The notes: generated by a model not told the origin, from the letters alone. DNA of 64,000 nucleotides from Plasmodium coatneyi (GCF_001680005.1 NC_033567.1:558001-622000); one strand, 5' to 3'; counted from the stretch's first letter, positions 1-12,946 are shown. Numbers and translations are program-made.

Positions 1-1444
1 CATGTACCCCTGTGCCTTTTAAAACAGTGGAATACTGCCAATTCTTATTCCCCTCTAAACGAACAGCTGTTCAGTTTTACTTTGCCTCATTTCCTTTCTT
101 TCCCCAATCGATAGACACTGTGCTCATTTTTAAGAAATCCATTTTATTACTAACCCTCACACATTGTGGTCTTCATCTCGGATATTACTTCCCCCTTGCA
201 GCGCGAATCATGGGGCGCATGCATTTCCAACATTTTAGCAGTTTAATGGAATGCAATTTTTGCGTTACAAACATATGCATGCTTCATCGGTTTGATTAAA
301 ACATCGCTGTGAGGGAACTTTTCCGTGGGGGCGCTCGATTATATGCACGCCCTTCCGTACATACAGCGTTCTGCGCAAACGTGTGTCTACACACGCGCCT
401 TTACTGAGACACACCTCAACATGCATGCGCCTCTATAATGCATTACCCCATATAATGGTATCCCGGTAGGTGGCGCACTGAATCATTTCATCCTTCCCTC
501 GATGTAAACAACCTTTTTGCGAAGGAAGGGGAAGAAATTCATACGAACACATTAGCATGCCAATGTGCGAAAAAATCACACACCGCTTTTTTTAATTCCG
601 CCCCTACACATCCTTTCACAGCTGTTTCGTAAATTTTTTTTTTTTTTTTTTTTTAAACATATGGTGAAATTTTCTTTGTTTCGTTCTTACATTCTCTCCA
701 GTTTGTTATTCATTTAATTATTTGAGTTTCTTTTTCTTTTCTCTCTTTTTTTTTTTTTTTTTTTTTTGCCTATTAACCGATTGTACTAATTCAACTGTGT
801 ACACACTACCCAACTGTCAATTTTCCCAGACGTACAGTTTGTGAAATATCCCGTCTCGGGCTAATTTTCCAGCGCATAAAAATCCCATGTCACTGTAGAA
901 AATTCCTTCGCAATTTTGTCACTGGCCATTTTGTCGCATTTTGAAAAAGGAAAAAGTGAAATGCATTTTTGTGCACCATTTTAGCGAGAAAAATTCCACG
1001 CACTTTTTCGCGTGTGTTTTCCAGCACGGTGGGAGTCTTTTTCCTTTCCTCTGTTTCCTTTTTTTTCACAATTTTTCACTATTTCTCATTGTTTCCAATT
1101 TGTTCCTGCTTTTTCTTTTTTTTCCGCCGTTATGTCCATTTTAGTCCAATTTTTTTTTCGAGCCATTCAACTTTTTAAGCGCCAAGGGAATTATATCAAA
1201 ACTGACAGTACTGGCAAGCGAAACGTGAGACATTGGGACAGTAAATTTGGGGAAGGTAGACGGATGAAGGGAGAGCAGTACGCGTAATGCATTTCTGTAC
1301 AGCGCATCCACATATCGCATTTCCCCGTGCATGTTCACTTGTGGCATCCCTGAACAACCGCTGCATACAGCTGAGTGTAAGGTAACCCCCAGACGCCCGA
1401 AGACAAAGTGGTAAAACCCACTCACCCCAAATGCAGAAACAGAA
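1..1444. other. AT-rich upstream spacer without a supported gene
   Basis: No convincing coding sequence is visible. Open frames here (for example 941-1287) run through T-rich tracts and give Phe/Ser/Cys-rich translations in several frames at once, which marks them as low-complexity artefacts. Long T runs lie near 634-654 and 750-767. The stretch probably holds the promoter and 5' leader of the membrane protein starting at 1445, and perhaps the end of a neighbour outside the window. Confidence 0.6.
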
Positions 1445-3511
1445 ATGGAAGCAGCCAGCAGCTATGACAGAAACGATACATTTAAGAGTGAAAAAAATGG
1501 GTCTACAAAAAATAATAGAGAACAACAGGATGAAAAAAATAACAGTAATTTATTGACTATATATTCCTTCATTAGCAGCTATGTATTTAAGGAAGACATG
1601 AATTATGACGAAAATGACAGCAGGTACGAGTTGCTAGAGAGTCAGGATTTGGAAAATGAAGGCTGCGAAAAGAAGGTCAGTTTTAGTGAGTATAACGAAA
1701 AGGTGTACCGGTATTACAGGGGTAGGGGCGGAAGCGACCAGGGGGGAGACGGGGAGGAAGACGTCGACTACGATGAAAACGATGATGAGGAGGACGATGA
1801 AGACGATGACGATGATGAGGTCGACGGAGAGGAAGATGATGCAGAAGAGGAGGACGACGAAGAGGAAGTCGATTGCAATGTGCACGCCGTGGCGAGTGCA
1901 AACGAAGAAGACATAATCGTGCAGGGAAGCGTCCCTCTCAAAAAAGCAAAATCCAAAAAACGCAGAAAGAAGAGAACACCGCCCGGGGAAAATAATATGA
2001 CCCCCATGAAGGACACAAAATACAGAAATAAGCTGCGCAAAAAGGGAAAAAAAAATAAAATCCACAAAATGAATGAAGACTATAAGGAGGACCACAACAA
2101 CGGTCCCATCAAAAAGAATGTTAACAACATTTCCAAATATTTCATGCTCTCCATGGATAATATAAACGAACAAGAAAATATTTTTAAAGATGAAAAACAG
2201 TTGTCCAGACAAATGTCCTACTATAACGATGCGTACTATTACACCTCCGAAATGATATATAAAAATAATAAGCGGCATAAAGAAAAGTTGGCACTGTATT
2301 TAAGATTAATGTCTTTGTTTGTCAACATAATGATTGGGATTTACCTGATAACACACTTCCCACATACGAATAACGAATTCGAAATGAACTCCGGGGAAAA
2401 TGAAAATTTGAAAGAAATTATTCGAAATACACTATTCCCTCCTAAAAATGGTGCAAATACACCGTTTGAGGACAGCGCGGATGTGCATATGAACGCACTG
2501 ACTAGCCAAAGTGAAGTGTTGCAAAATAATGAAAAAAAGAGGAAATATTTGGACATCCTCTTTAGAGGCATTTCCAAGGCTAAGGAGAAGGAGACAAATG
2601 CGGCTTCCCCCCGGAAGGATGAAAAGAGTATAGATAGTAACAAGAAAGATAAGGACGATGCCGTGTTAAGGGGCAGTTCTTCCAATGCCACACCAAAAAG
2701 CAGCAAAGCAAGCGAAAAAGAAACTCCCCAAGTTAATAACCTAATCACAGAAATAGACATAGTAAATGTAGTCCACGATGAGTACATAATGCAATACATA
2801 TATTTAGAAATGAATAAAATATATAAATACGCACTATATTCCTTTTTTGGAGAATTGCTAGTAATATCAATCATTGTATTTTCACTATTCATTTTAAGGA
2901 TCATTATAAAAGACAACAATAAATTCAGTGTAATCCTAACAATGTATGGAATATTGTACAAAATATTTTGCTACATATTCGCCCATTACGTGTTAGTTAT
3001 GGGTTTGTATATCCTTTCAATTTATTACAATATATATGTAAGTAAAGATTTAAGTGAAAATAATTTTAATTTTTTTTGTTATCACTATGTTTGTAATAAT
3101 TTGCATATACATTTACTCATGTTGTTTTACGCATTTCAAAATATTATTTTCACCATAAATGATACATTCAATTGTATCAGAATGATGTTTATAATATTCA
3201 AGCATGTTATCGTCAGAATATATGAGAAAATTACGTGCAAAAATTTCATTACATTTTACGAATTAAAAGAAGATAAATCTCCATTGTCCTTAAATTGTAT
3301 GAATAAATTTAAGAAAAAGTGCAACATGAATAATAAGTGCTGTCGCGATAAGACCTGCGTGGAAATAGACATTGACGAAATTCACGAGTTGGAATATGAC
3401 AAGAGCCAGCTGCCTTTTCCCAGCCTTCATCAGAAACCCTACTGCAAGAACTTGGATATCAAGACGTATGAACAGTCCCTCCTGAATATGCGCAACCCCA
3501 TTTTTAAGTAG
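1445..3511 (+). CDS. Conserved Plasmodium multi-pass membrane protein, unknown function
   Basis: Single-exon frame of 688 residues from the first ATG. I do not recognise a named family. The N-terminal ~280 residues are hydrophilic: a very acidic Asp/Glu tract (about residues 99-144) is followed by a Lys/Arg-rich patch (about 166-180) resembling a nuclear-localisation or lipid-binding basic cluster. Hydrophobic segments follow at about 283-303, 464-488, 495-528 (long enough for one or two spans) and 555-592. A polar Ser/Lys-rich loop of about 150 residues separates the first span from the rest. The C-terminal tail has a Cys cluster around residues 615-640. There is no signal peptide, so the N-terminus is probably cytosolic. 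The biased N-terminus with a well-behaved hydrophobic C-terminal half is typical of lineage-specific Plasmodium membrane proteins. The coding call is firm; the function is open. Confidence 0.85.
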   Translation: MEAASSYDRNDTFKSEKNGSTKNNREQQDEKNNSNLLTIYSFISSYVFKEDMNYDENDSRYELLESQDLENEGCEKKVSFSEYNEKVYRYYRGRGGSDQGGDGEEDVDYDENDDEEDDEDDDDDEVDGEEDDAEEEDDEEEVDCNVHAVASANEEDIIVQGSVPLKKAKSKKRRKKRTPPGENNMTPMKDTKYRNKLRKKGKKNKIHKMNEDYKEDHNNGPIKKNVNNISKYFMLSMDNINEQENIFKDEKQLSRQMSYYNDAYYYTSEMIYKNNKRHKEKLALYLRLMSLFVNIMIGIYLITHFPHTNNEFEMNSGENENLKEIIRNTLFPPKNGANTPFEDSADVHMNALTSQSEVLQNNEKKRKYLDILFRGISKAKEKETNAASPRKDEKSIDSNKKDKDDAVLRGSSSNATPKSSKASEKETPQVNNLITEIDIVNVVHDEYIMQYIYLEMNKIYKYALYSFFGELLVISIIVFSLFILRIIIKDNNKFSVILTMYGILYKIFCYIFAHYVLVMGLYILSIYYNIYVSKDLSENNFNFFCYHYVCNNLHIHLLMLFYAFQNIIFTINDTFNCIRMMFIIFKHVIVRIYEKITCKNFITFYELKEDKSPLSLNCMNKFKKKCNMNNKCCRDKTCVEIDIDEIHELEYDKSQLPFPSLHQKPYCKNLDIKTYEQSLLNMRNPIFK

Positions 3512-4921
3512 CAGCGCCCTGCGTGTAGGTAGTCACAATGGGCACGAAGAAGGGGACCACCCACTGTCAATCACACACCGCCGTGAAGGTGGCTACCAAC
3601 AAATGTTTTCCCCTTTTTTTTTAATCATCGCCACCCAATTTGGAACACTTTTTAAATTTTTAAGGATACTTTCATAAAGCTCATAATTTAAAAGCTTTTT
3701 TTTCGTTTGCTTGGTTGTTTATAACGTTCTTCTTTTTCTCATTCTTTTTTTTTTTTTTTCTTTTGATGCAATTTATTTATGGCTCATTTATTTGGATACC
3801 CCCCCTTTTTTTTTTTTTTGGTAATTTTTAATCCTACAACTTTGTTCCCATTTTGCTCTCTCCCGCAGTTTGCAAATAATTTTGTTTTAATTTCCCCATC
3901 ACCTGTGTGCGCACGTCTACCTATACAGGTCCGTTTCCCCTTCAGCCTTTTCCCTGGAGCCACTTGCATCGAATTTGGCTTCACAAATTTGTATGTACGC
4001 ACAGGTGTGTATCGGTGTAGCGGTAAAGCGGCCTAACAGCGTAGCGGCGTGTATGTCTGCCTGCACGAATCCCCCCGTGAATTAACCTTCGCGCCCTCCC
4101 TTTTTAAGAAGCTAAGCGTAGTGAGAAGAAAGCAAAAAAAAAAAAAAAAGCATAATAAATAAATATCCCTTCAATGAAGCCGTAAAGGCGGTACCCCCCT
4201 TGAGAGCCTACACAATTCCCATCCAATTTGCAATACCGCAAAGGCGAAATAGAGGGGGGGAAAAAAAAATTTTCGATTTACCAAATGGCGTGCATAATGG
4301 GCAATCTGGGCCTAACCCACACCTTCCCGTTGAAACGTTATGCCCTTCGCTTCCCCCCCACGTTCCATGCAAAGCACCTATTTTTGTTAAGAGGCTAAAA
4401 TGTACACATTAAGGGAAAATTCCCTCGCTTATTATATCCCTTTTTGACCCTTTCGACTGTCAAAATAAACGTGCACACGTGAGAAAACTCTTTTAACGTG
4501 AGTATTCCTTCCCATGAAAAGGTAAAAAAAATGTGCAAGGCCATTTAAGTTCGCTACTTCCCTTTCGTCCGCATGCTTCTGCTGAATGGGGGCGAAGACA
4601 TATGTACGGATTCGCGCCTTTCCCAGTTTGAATGTCTTGTCATTCTGTTTTATTGTTTTATATATTTTTTTATATTTTATTTTTCCCCCCAACGCGTGCA
4701 CGTGTGCTTGTCAGCCCGCTTTTCCATTCGTTCGTATAAGATAACACGAAAGTAATTAACGAGACAGTGCTTGCATGACTCAGCATACGGGTCCATATAT
4801 AACGATTTATTTTTCACCCCACGCTGCTTCTCCTAACGACGTATGTTTTTTTCGCACCGTGTAGTATATACCCCCTTCGGGCCTATCCCCCGCAACACTT
4901 CAAACCGCCTGCACAAAAAAC
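3512..4921. other. Intergenic spacer between two plus-strand genes
   Basis: No supported gene. It contains T-rich runs near 3740-3760 and 3805-3820 and an A run near 4134-4149. It should hold the 3' end of the membrane-protein transcript and the promoter of the histone-fold gene. I see no RNA gene. Confidence 0.6.
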
Positions 4922-5380
4922 ATGGAAGCACAAGAAAACACAGAAAATATAAATATGATCAAAGAGACCATTTTTGGTTTACCCAACAGCGTAATATTGA
5001 AGATAATACATAATAACCCAAATTTGAAAAAGTACAAAGTAAGGAAAGAAGCAGTTACCACTTTGGGACGATGTCTGTCCATGTTCATTTTGTACATTAC
5101 GGATGGAGCCTTAGAACATTGCGAAGGTGATAAGAGAAGTACCATTTCCGTTCACGACATTTTAAAGTCGCTAGACGATTCGTTATTTCTGGATATACAC
5201 GATGAATTGAAGAGACAAGTAGCCATTCAAGAGGAAATTCATAAAAAGGAAAAGGCCGACAGGGAGGCTAAGAAATCTGCCAAGGCGGATACAACGACCG
5301 CTGTAGATAATGCACAAGGAGAAACGAACGAAGCCAACAAACAGGACGACTTGGACATACTGCTGCAGGCTCTGGAGTGA
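4922..5380 (+). CDS. Histone-fold protein, DNA polymerase epsilon subunit 3 / Dpb4 (CHRAC17)-like
   Basis: Single exon, 152 residues. Residues about 19-100 form one histone fold of the CBF/NF-Y-archaeal type: the opening LPNSVILKII matches the LPNAVI.RII start of POLE3/Dpb4, followed by the long central helix (GRCLSMFILYITDGA) and a DILKSLDD segment equivalent to the DVL.A.EE segment of that family. The C-terminal tail is Lys-rich and then acidic, ending DDLDILLQALE, as in POLE3, which ends in charged low complexity. In other eukaryotes the protein pairs with POLE4/Dpb3 in the leading-strand polymerase and also in chromatin-remodelling complexes; the same dual nuclear role is inferred here. 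Alternatives are another NF-YB/Dr1-like histone-fold subunit. The ATG sits at the end of an A-rich leader (caaaaaacATG), usual for the genus. Confidence 0.75.
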   Translation: MEAQENTENINMIKETIFGLPNSVILKIIHNNPNLKKYKVRKEAVTTLGRCLSMFILYITDGALEHCEGDKRSTISVHDILKSLDDSLFLDIHDELKRQVAIQEEIHKKEKADREAKKSAKADTTTAVDNAQGETNEANKQDDLDILLQALE

Positions 5381-6257
5381 TAAAAAAGTGAAGCACATCC
5401 CGTGAAACAGAACCAAATTAACTGCCAGATAGTTGTGAACGATAAAACAGTCAGCTAAAAAATCGCACAAACACGGTTTTTTCTTTTTTAAAATCCCCGT
5501 ATATTTTTTTTTTTTTTTTTTTTTTTTGTTTTTATCAAATTTTTTACTCACCTTTTTAATCCCCCTTTTTATGCGCACCTATAATTGTATATGTATACTT
5601 GCCAACGGGATGAATCCCCTTACTCGGTTGACAATTCGAGCAACTCCAAAATTCGTCTACTATTTAAAATTTGTTATCGCGAAGGGTGTCTTTCTCCCTT
5701 CTGCTGGATATTCGCTCACAAATATGTTGTCATATAGGACGTGTTGGAAAAGGAAAAAATATGCACACATGTGCGAAAATATTTACATATATGTATTTAT
5801 CTACGTATGTACAAATAGGCACATATAGGTATGTATATGTACATGTATGGATTCGGCCCATGCACGAACACGCCAGGAGGGCGGGAAATTAACACAAATT
5901 GTGCCTGCACTGGGTGGACTTATAAACACACGCACAAGCGTAAGCGCAACACTGGAGCTAAAAATGACAGGATTCACGTATTGGAGTGAGGCACTGCACA
6001 ATTGGGTGAGCAAAAAGAAAAGATGAGCTATATTGCAGGCAAAGCAAACTTGACAGCTAAAATTGGGGGACATATATCTTGCACGAACATGGTACCCATT
6101 TGGGGTTCTCCGTGGGGTCGATAATATTTGCGCTTATTTTTTTTAAAACGTCGCACTGAGGGAGATTCGAATATGCACATTTAAGCATGTGTGCAGCGTG
6201 CATGACAAGTTAAGTAAGCACCCGTTATAGTTTAGAGGCTACTTGCTTCCCCCCTGT
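5381..6257. other. Convergent 3' intergenic spacer
   Basis: Lies between the 3' ends of the histone-fold gene (plus) and CPSII (minus). A T run (about 5505-5527) sits roughly 125 bases after the histone-fold stop and may be part of its 3' UTR. Short frames at 5526-5892 are rich in Tyr/Ile codons from TATA/TACA simple sequence and are not supported as genes. Confidence 0.6.
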
Positions 6258-9200
6258 CTACACCAAACTTATATACTCGTCGTAGCTCTTAATCGTGTAG
6301 AAGGGTTTCTTCTCCTTCCTGCGAGAGAACTTCCTGTACAGGGAGTCTATAAACAGCGAGGACAGCTTCATGTTCGTTATGAGGGGCACCTGGAAGTCCG
6401 AAGCAAGGCGTCTTATCTTATATCCGTTGGAGCTGACCTTCGTTTTGAGCGTATCTGTAATGTTGATAACCATTTCTACCTTGTGGTTCATGATCAAATC
6501 GGTAATGTTGGGCAGGAGGTTCTCTGAGCTCTTGTTATGCACTCGGATAAGTCTCTGGTGAAATTTCGACGACTTGGTAACGTTAAAAGATTCCAGAAAT
6601 TTGGAATAAAAATCGTACGTCCCTTCGGTTGCATATATTGTAAAGCCCATTAGGAAGAGCAACTGGAAGGGTTCTTCAAAGGCTAACTTGTTGTTTAAAT
6701 TTTTAATACTTATGAGGATAGATTTTTTGGGCAATTTCATACCAGTGGCTATCAAGGACTTTAGCAAAGCTTCGTATTTGTTGAGACCAAAACATGCGAC
6801 TTCCCCGGTGGACTTCATTTCTACACCGAGGATGCAATCAGACCCGTGCAGTCGGTTGAAGGAAAATATAGGCGATTTCACAGCAGTATACTCTAAATCT
6901 ATGAGGGATATATTAATTGGCTTCACGTCATAACCCATTAAAATTCTGGTAGCCAAATCGATAAAGTTCAGATTTAGGGCCTTCGATATGAATGGAAACG
7001 TTCGAGAAGCCCTCAAATTACATTCGATAATTTTTATTTCATTCTGGTGGCAAATGAACTGAATATTAAATGGTCCAGAGATGTTCAACGATTTGGATAT
7101 TTTCTCGGAAATTTTTTTTATTTTTCTGTGTGTTTCTACGTAAATATTCTGTGCAGGAAGGATCAAAGTGGCATCTCCTGAATGCACTCCTGCATTTTCG
7201 ACATGCTCCGAAATGGCATAATTTATAATTTTCCCATTTTTGCTCACACAGTCAATTTCTATCTCCTTCGCATTTTCAATAAATTTAGAAATGACCACCG
7301 GATTGTCCTTACTAACGATTGCCGCTTTCATGAGAAAATTTTTTAATTCTTCAAAGCAGTTTACAACTCTCATGGCGGCACCGGAGAGGACATATGACGG
7401 CCTCACCAAAACTGGGAACTTCACCTCATTGGCAAATTGTATAGCTTTGGAAAGTTTGGTAAATTTGTTCCACTTGGGTTGATCGATTTTTAAGGAATCA
7501 CACAGGTTGGAAAATTTATTTCTATTTTCGCAGCAGTCTACACTCTTTGCACTTGTTCCTAAAATGTTAACACTATTTTTGTATAAGCTAAATACCAAAT
7601 TGTTGGATGTCTGTCCACCGAACGCTATTATAACCCCATGGCTCTTTTCAAAGTTGTAAATAAATTTAATAACCTCCGTGGTAATTTCGTCAAAGTACAA
7701 TCTGTCACTTTCGTCGTAGTCCGTACTGACCGTTTCTGGGTTGCAGTTTATGAGGATTGCCTTGTGGTTCAATTTTCTAATCGTCTTCACACAGTGGATT
7801 GCACTCCAGTCAAATTCGACTGAGCTGCCAATTCGATAGCACCCACATCCTAACACAATAAAACATTTTTTTTTTTCTTTCTCCTTTTCATTCCTATCAT
7901 GAATTATCTTAAAACCGATATCGTTAAATTTTTCGCTAAAAATGTTTTCGTTTTCGGAATATATGGACGACGATCCTTCTGACTCTTTCGAAGAAAAAGT
8001 GTTATACGATTCTACACCGTCATCGAAGAGGCCATTATCTGTGCTGCAGGTGTACACATCATCCCCCCCGTTGTAAAAAGCATCATCGTCATCAATGTCG
8101 TCATTTTCTGCATCGCTCGATTTGGTGCAATTTCGCAAGTAGGACAATTCGGAGAAGCAGTCGTCGCTATTTTTATCATCCACATTTATACCATTACTGT
8201 TTATTTTGGTCTCTCTTTTTTTGTTGCTATTCTTTCCTTTGCTTCTTTCCCTTTCGGTTTCTTCATGATGGAGTTTGTTCTCCCCTTTACACGCATAATG
8301 CGGGGCGTGCATCGAAATGGAATCTTCACCCGCTGACGTTGCCCCGAATTGTGTTCCCACTTGTCCCGATTTCATAGCAGAGGCACGCTGCTCACCTTGT
8401 AGACTGTCATTACTGTCCGTATGTTCGCTATTAATTAACTCCTTCATTTTGCTCATTTTGTATTCATTATTGTATACGGAGTCCACTAGGTAGTACATAT
8501 TTCCTGCCCCCTTACTGTCTGGGAAGTTCTTTTTCTTCTTCGACATGTAGTATGCCTCTCCATTCTTGTTCGCCATTTCTTCATCCGATGTGTTGAAATT
8601 TTCCAAGTACAACTGGTCATTAGTCGAATGCGAACTTCTGTTTGAAATGTCGTCCATTCTGTTGTTCATCAGTGCTTCTCTATTTTGCAACTTCTTACTG
8701 AATCCATCTTTGCTTGTGTTATTTGCATTGGACCCGTTCATGTGTTCGCTGTCTAGCCCAGCTTGTTGGGCACTTTGCGAGACGTTAAGACCGTTTGAGG
8801 AGGGAACATCATTTGTACAATTTTTCACACTGAATACATTCGTTTCGTCTGACCCTATGCTTTTTTCCTCCTTCCCGTCTTTACTAAGCAGCTGACTGGA
8901 GGGACCCTCCTTGTTAGAACCTCCGATGGGGGATGAACTCACCATGTTGTCGTTTTTCTCTACAGTTCCATCCACCTTTGCACTCATGACAGTCACATCT
9001 ACTTCGTTTCCAAACGTTTCACTATAGACATTCTGATCACAACCCAGCTGCTGATGTTTCACCGCTTTGTTTTCCTGCATCTCAGTAGTTATATGGGGGT
9101 ACACACCGTTTCCTGCCTTATTCCCCTTTTTCCCGTTAATATCTGCAGGAAATTTCTTCTTCCTCTTCATATTCAGCGGCAACACGTCATGCTCTACACC

Positions 9201-12200
9201 TTGGTAAGTCAAATACAAATAATTAGTTAACGCTGGGAATTCAGCAGATAGGGTGTCAATAACTTTAATATGCGGATGTAGGCCTAAGCTTTCTCTGTAC
9301 CTCATCACAACCGCTTCAGTAACCTTCGGATTGTTAAAGGAGAGGTAGTGGGCGATTTGCTTGTCACTGAATCCGTGCTTCTTAAAATATTTCAAGTCAT
9401 AAAAGGAGAGCTGTTCCAACGATAAGGTTTTTAGCTTATTCTGCAGGTTAAAAATGTTGTAAAATTTGTGCAAAAACCAGTACTCTATATTGGTCAGTTC
9501 GTGGATTTTTTCCATGGGGATGTTCAAATGAAAAGCTTGGTGAATTGCATCTATTCTTTTTGGAGACGGGTTCTTCAACTCATCCACAATTTTCGCTTCA
9601 TCCCAATCAATGCAGTAGGTGTTACTGAACCCGAGGTAGTTATCATCTATACATCTGAGCGATTTCTGTATGGATTCTTCGAAGGTCCTACCTATGGACA
9701 TAACTTCGCCTACACTTTTCATACTGCTATTCATCGTTTTGGAGGCAAACTCAAATTTGTTCAAATCCCACCTGGGAATTTTTGTGGTAATGTAATCAAG
9801 GGAAGGCTCAAAACAAGCAGTAGTTTTTTTTGTGATACTATTTTTTAAGCTGATCAAATCGTACCCAAGAGCTATCTTAGCAGATATGTAGGCTAATGGG
9901 TACCCTGTAGCTTTGGAAGCCAATGCTGAACTTCTGCTCAGTCTAGCATTCACCTCGATAATGCAGTACTCCCCCGTTTTGGGATTAATACCGAACTGAA
10001 TATTACATTCCCCTATAATGTTCAAATGTGTGATAACCTTGAGCGCTATTTCGCGAAACTTATAATATTCATAGTTACTGAGCGTCTGAGACGGAGCAAC
10101 GACGATACTGTCTCCTGTGTGGATACCTAAAGGGTCTATATTTTCCATGTTACAAATTGCTATACAATTATTCTTGTTATCCCGTAACAATTCGTATTCT
10201 ATCTCCTTCCACCCTTTTAATGACTTGTCGATAAATATTTCATTATCCGTTTGTAGGAAAATTTCTTTGCACTTTTGGACTAATTCCTCTTCGTTATTTA
10301 TGAAGCTACTGTTTAGTCCTCCTAGGGAGAAGGTCGTGCGTACTAAGATGGGGTACCCAATTTTGTTAGCCACTTCAATGGCTTGTTCTACATTTCTAGC
10401 ACTTCCATACGGTGCTATAATTTCATTAATTTCTCGCAACTTTTCTGCGAACATGCTCCTATTTTCTGTTATCATAATGGATTCTAAAGATGTACCCAGC
10501 GCTAAGCAATTATTTTTTTTTAAAACTTTTTTCTGCTCCAACATGAGTGCACAGTTTAAGGCGGTTTGCCCACCAAAGGTGCACAATATAAAATCGGGTT
10601 TTTCCTTTTTGATAATTTTTTCCACAAATTCGCAATTCACGGGTAAAAAATATACCTTATCTGCTAACCCCTTGGACGTTTGCACCGTGGCAATATTAGG
10701 GTTCACTAAAATTACATAGATGCCACATTCTTTCAAACTTTTAATAGCCTGAGTACCTGAGTAATCGAATTCTCCTGCTTGACCTATACATAGTCCACCG
10801 CTACCCAGGAGAAGCACCTTCTTTTTTATGTAAATTATGTTATGTCCGATATGTTCTCGAAATTCTCTCTTTTTGTTAAACATATCTATGAGGAAATTTT
10901 TAAAAAGGAAAGAAGTATCTTCTGGTCCGTTATTCCCCTCGGGGTGAAACTGAACACTGTAGAATCTCCCATTCTTGTGGGTAATGCCTTCTATCGATTT
11001 GTCATTAGCGTTGACGTAGCTAATGGCTAACTCCTTTCTTTTCAATATACTTTTCTTCTTCAAACAGTACCCATGATTTTGCGATGTTATGTAACATTTG
11101 TTATCTACCAGTTGGATAACGGGTTGGTTTACCCCTCTATTCCCGTACTTCATTTTGTACGTTTCGCATCCGAGGGAAATTCCCAGTAACTGATTACCTA
11201 AACAGATGCCAAATATGAGCTTATTCTTTTGTAAGCTTTTCTTCAATGTTTCAATTAAAAAGTCACATTTTTTGGGATCCCCTGGACCGTTGGACAGCAA
11301 AACTGCATCGTAATCTATACTGTTATAGTCGTAGTAATACGGCACAATGATATACGTCAAGGGTAGGTCCTTCCCATTTTTCATTAGGTTCTTTATTATA
11401 CTGTTTTTAATACCGCAATCTACAATAACGATAATTTTTTCCTTCTCGGATTTTCTCTCATTCACTAGATTGAGAAATTCCTCCTTGTTCAGTTTTTTTT
11501 TTACGTACGTGGAGTAGTCATTATTCAGGTTAAACGTTGCCTCATCGTGCGTGGCGTCATACTCATCTGTTTCGCTAAGTCCACTCCTTTGCAGACTAAC
11601 CTCCACGTCGTAGTGACCATACTTATCTACATTACCATCGTGGAAGAGGGAATTTTCCTCCAAATCTATCAAATATTTGTCATATTCGCATGCACCACGT
11701 AGGTTATAAAAAGCATCTTTCTTCCCCCCATTGGTGCCATATTCCCGATAACCACCATAATGATCAATATTCTCTTCCGATGAGGTGAGAAGGTTCATTT
11801 TGTCCCTTAGTAAAGAATGCTCATTTGAATTTTTATTAAAGTCCATTTTTTCGAATGAAGAAAGACTTTGGTAATTATATCCATTGACATTGGTAAGGCT
11901 ATTACCATTTTCCTGCCCTTCGGGGGAATAACCATTGGCGTCATTTAACCCTTTCGAACCTTCTTTACTTTTACCATTGTTGTAATAATTTACTTTCCCC
12001 AATTTGATAACTCGAATAAAGTGGTTACAGACATACTTGATGGTGTCGATCTGCCCTGGGTCAAATAAGCTTATTTCTTTATATAGCTTATATGCATTTT
12101 TCGCATTTTTATAAATTACAATTTTCCCTAACATGCTTCCCTTTTCTCTCAAAATTTTCGTTAACGCCCTGGTATCTATTCCACCTATGCAGGGCACCTT

Positions 12201-12946
12201 ATACAATTTGAGCCACTCACTTAATGTAATGCACGAATTGTAGTGGTACGAATGTTTTGTATATTCACATATTACTAACCCTTGAATTTGAATTTTATTG
12301 CTTTCGAAATTTGTCACCAAGCCAAAATTATCATGTTGTACTTTTTCCACACCATAATTTCCAATGGATGGGAATGTTAATACGAGGATCTGTCCAAAGT
12401 AACTTGGGTCCGTTAAAGCTTCTGGGTATCCAACCATGGCTGTGTTGAATATAACTTCTCCCGTTACTATATAATCTTCATTTTCAATTTTACTGTTCTT
12501 AAATAACATATCCTCCTTCAGGTACTTTTTTTCTAGCACTTGGTTCGAATTAATTCCTTTCGCGGTTTCCCTTTTTGGAGTAGCTTTCTCATCTTTGCAT
12601 CCTTCGTACCCAACACTGTATCCTACAAACTCGGTGTCATCTTCGAGAATGAGCTTCCCCACGGTTTTGTAATCTGTACACGGGGTGCAGGAAAGAGGTC
12701 ATACGGGTTTGTTTGTTGGACGCGTGCAGGCATATGCAACTTAGAAAGCACACAATTAGGCAGAGGCACACTCGCCAACCAAGCGTGGTTACGCCCCTAT
12801 CGAATTGCATCTTGTGCAGTCCCCCAATTTTTACTTTCCCACATATATACATATATACGTATATACATATGTATATATTCTCATGTAAATGTGTGCTCGC
12901 TCATTGCAAAGGTACCGTAGTCTGGCCAGAATTCCGTGCTCATCAT
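6258..12946 (-). CDS. CPSII: Carbamoyl-phosphate synthetase II, glutamine-hydrolysing (GATase-CPSase fusion)
   Basis: Two exons: 12946-12916 and 12673-6258, about 2,148 residues. The long frame has no in-frame ATG; its apparent start is GTG at 12662. A 31-base exon beginning with ATGATG joins through a GT...AG intron (12915-12674, 242 bases) and restores an Asp codon, giving MMSTEFWPDY-D-YKTVGKL. Order: small-subunit domain; insert at about 230-415; glutaminase with nucleophile Cys in GICLGNQLLG (about 501) and His in FHPEG (about 587); first ATP-grasp synthetase half; a polar insert of about 430 residues (about 1175-1610); second synthetase half starting CFIVLGCGCYRIGSS; C-terminal MGS-like allosteric domain. 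It makes carbamoyl phosphate from glutamine, bicarbonate and ATP, the first step of de novo pyrimidine synthesis, which the parasite depends on because it does not salvage pyrimidines. Unlike animal CAD it is not fused to aspartate transcarbamoylase or dihydroorotase. Confidence 0.96.
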
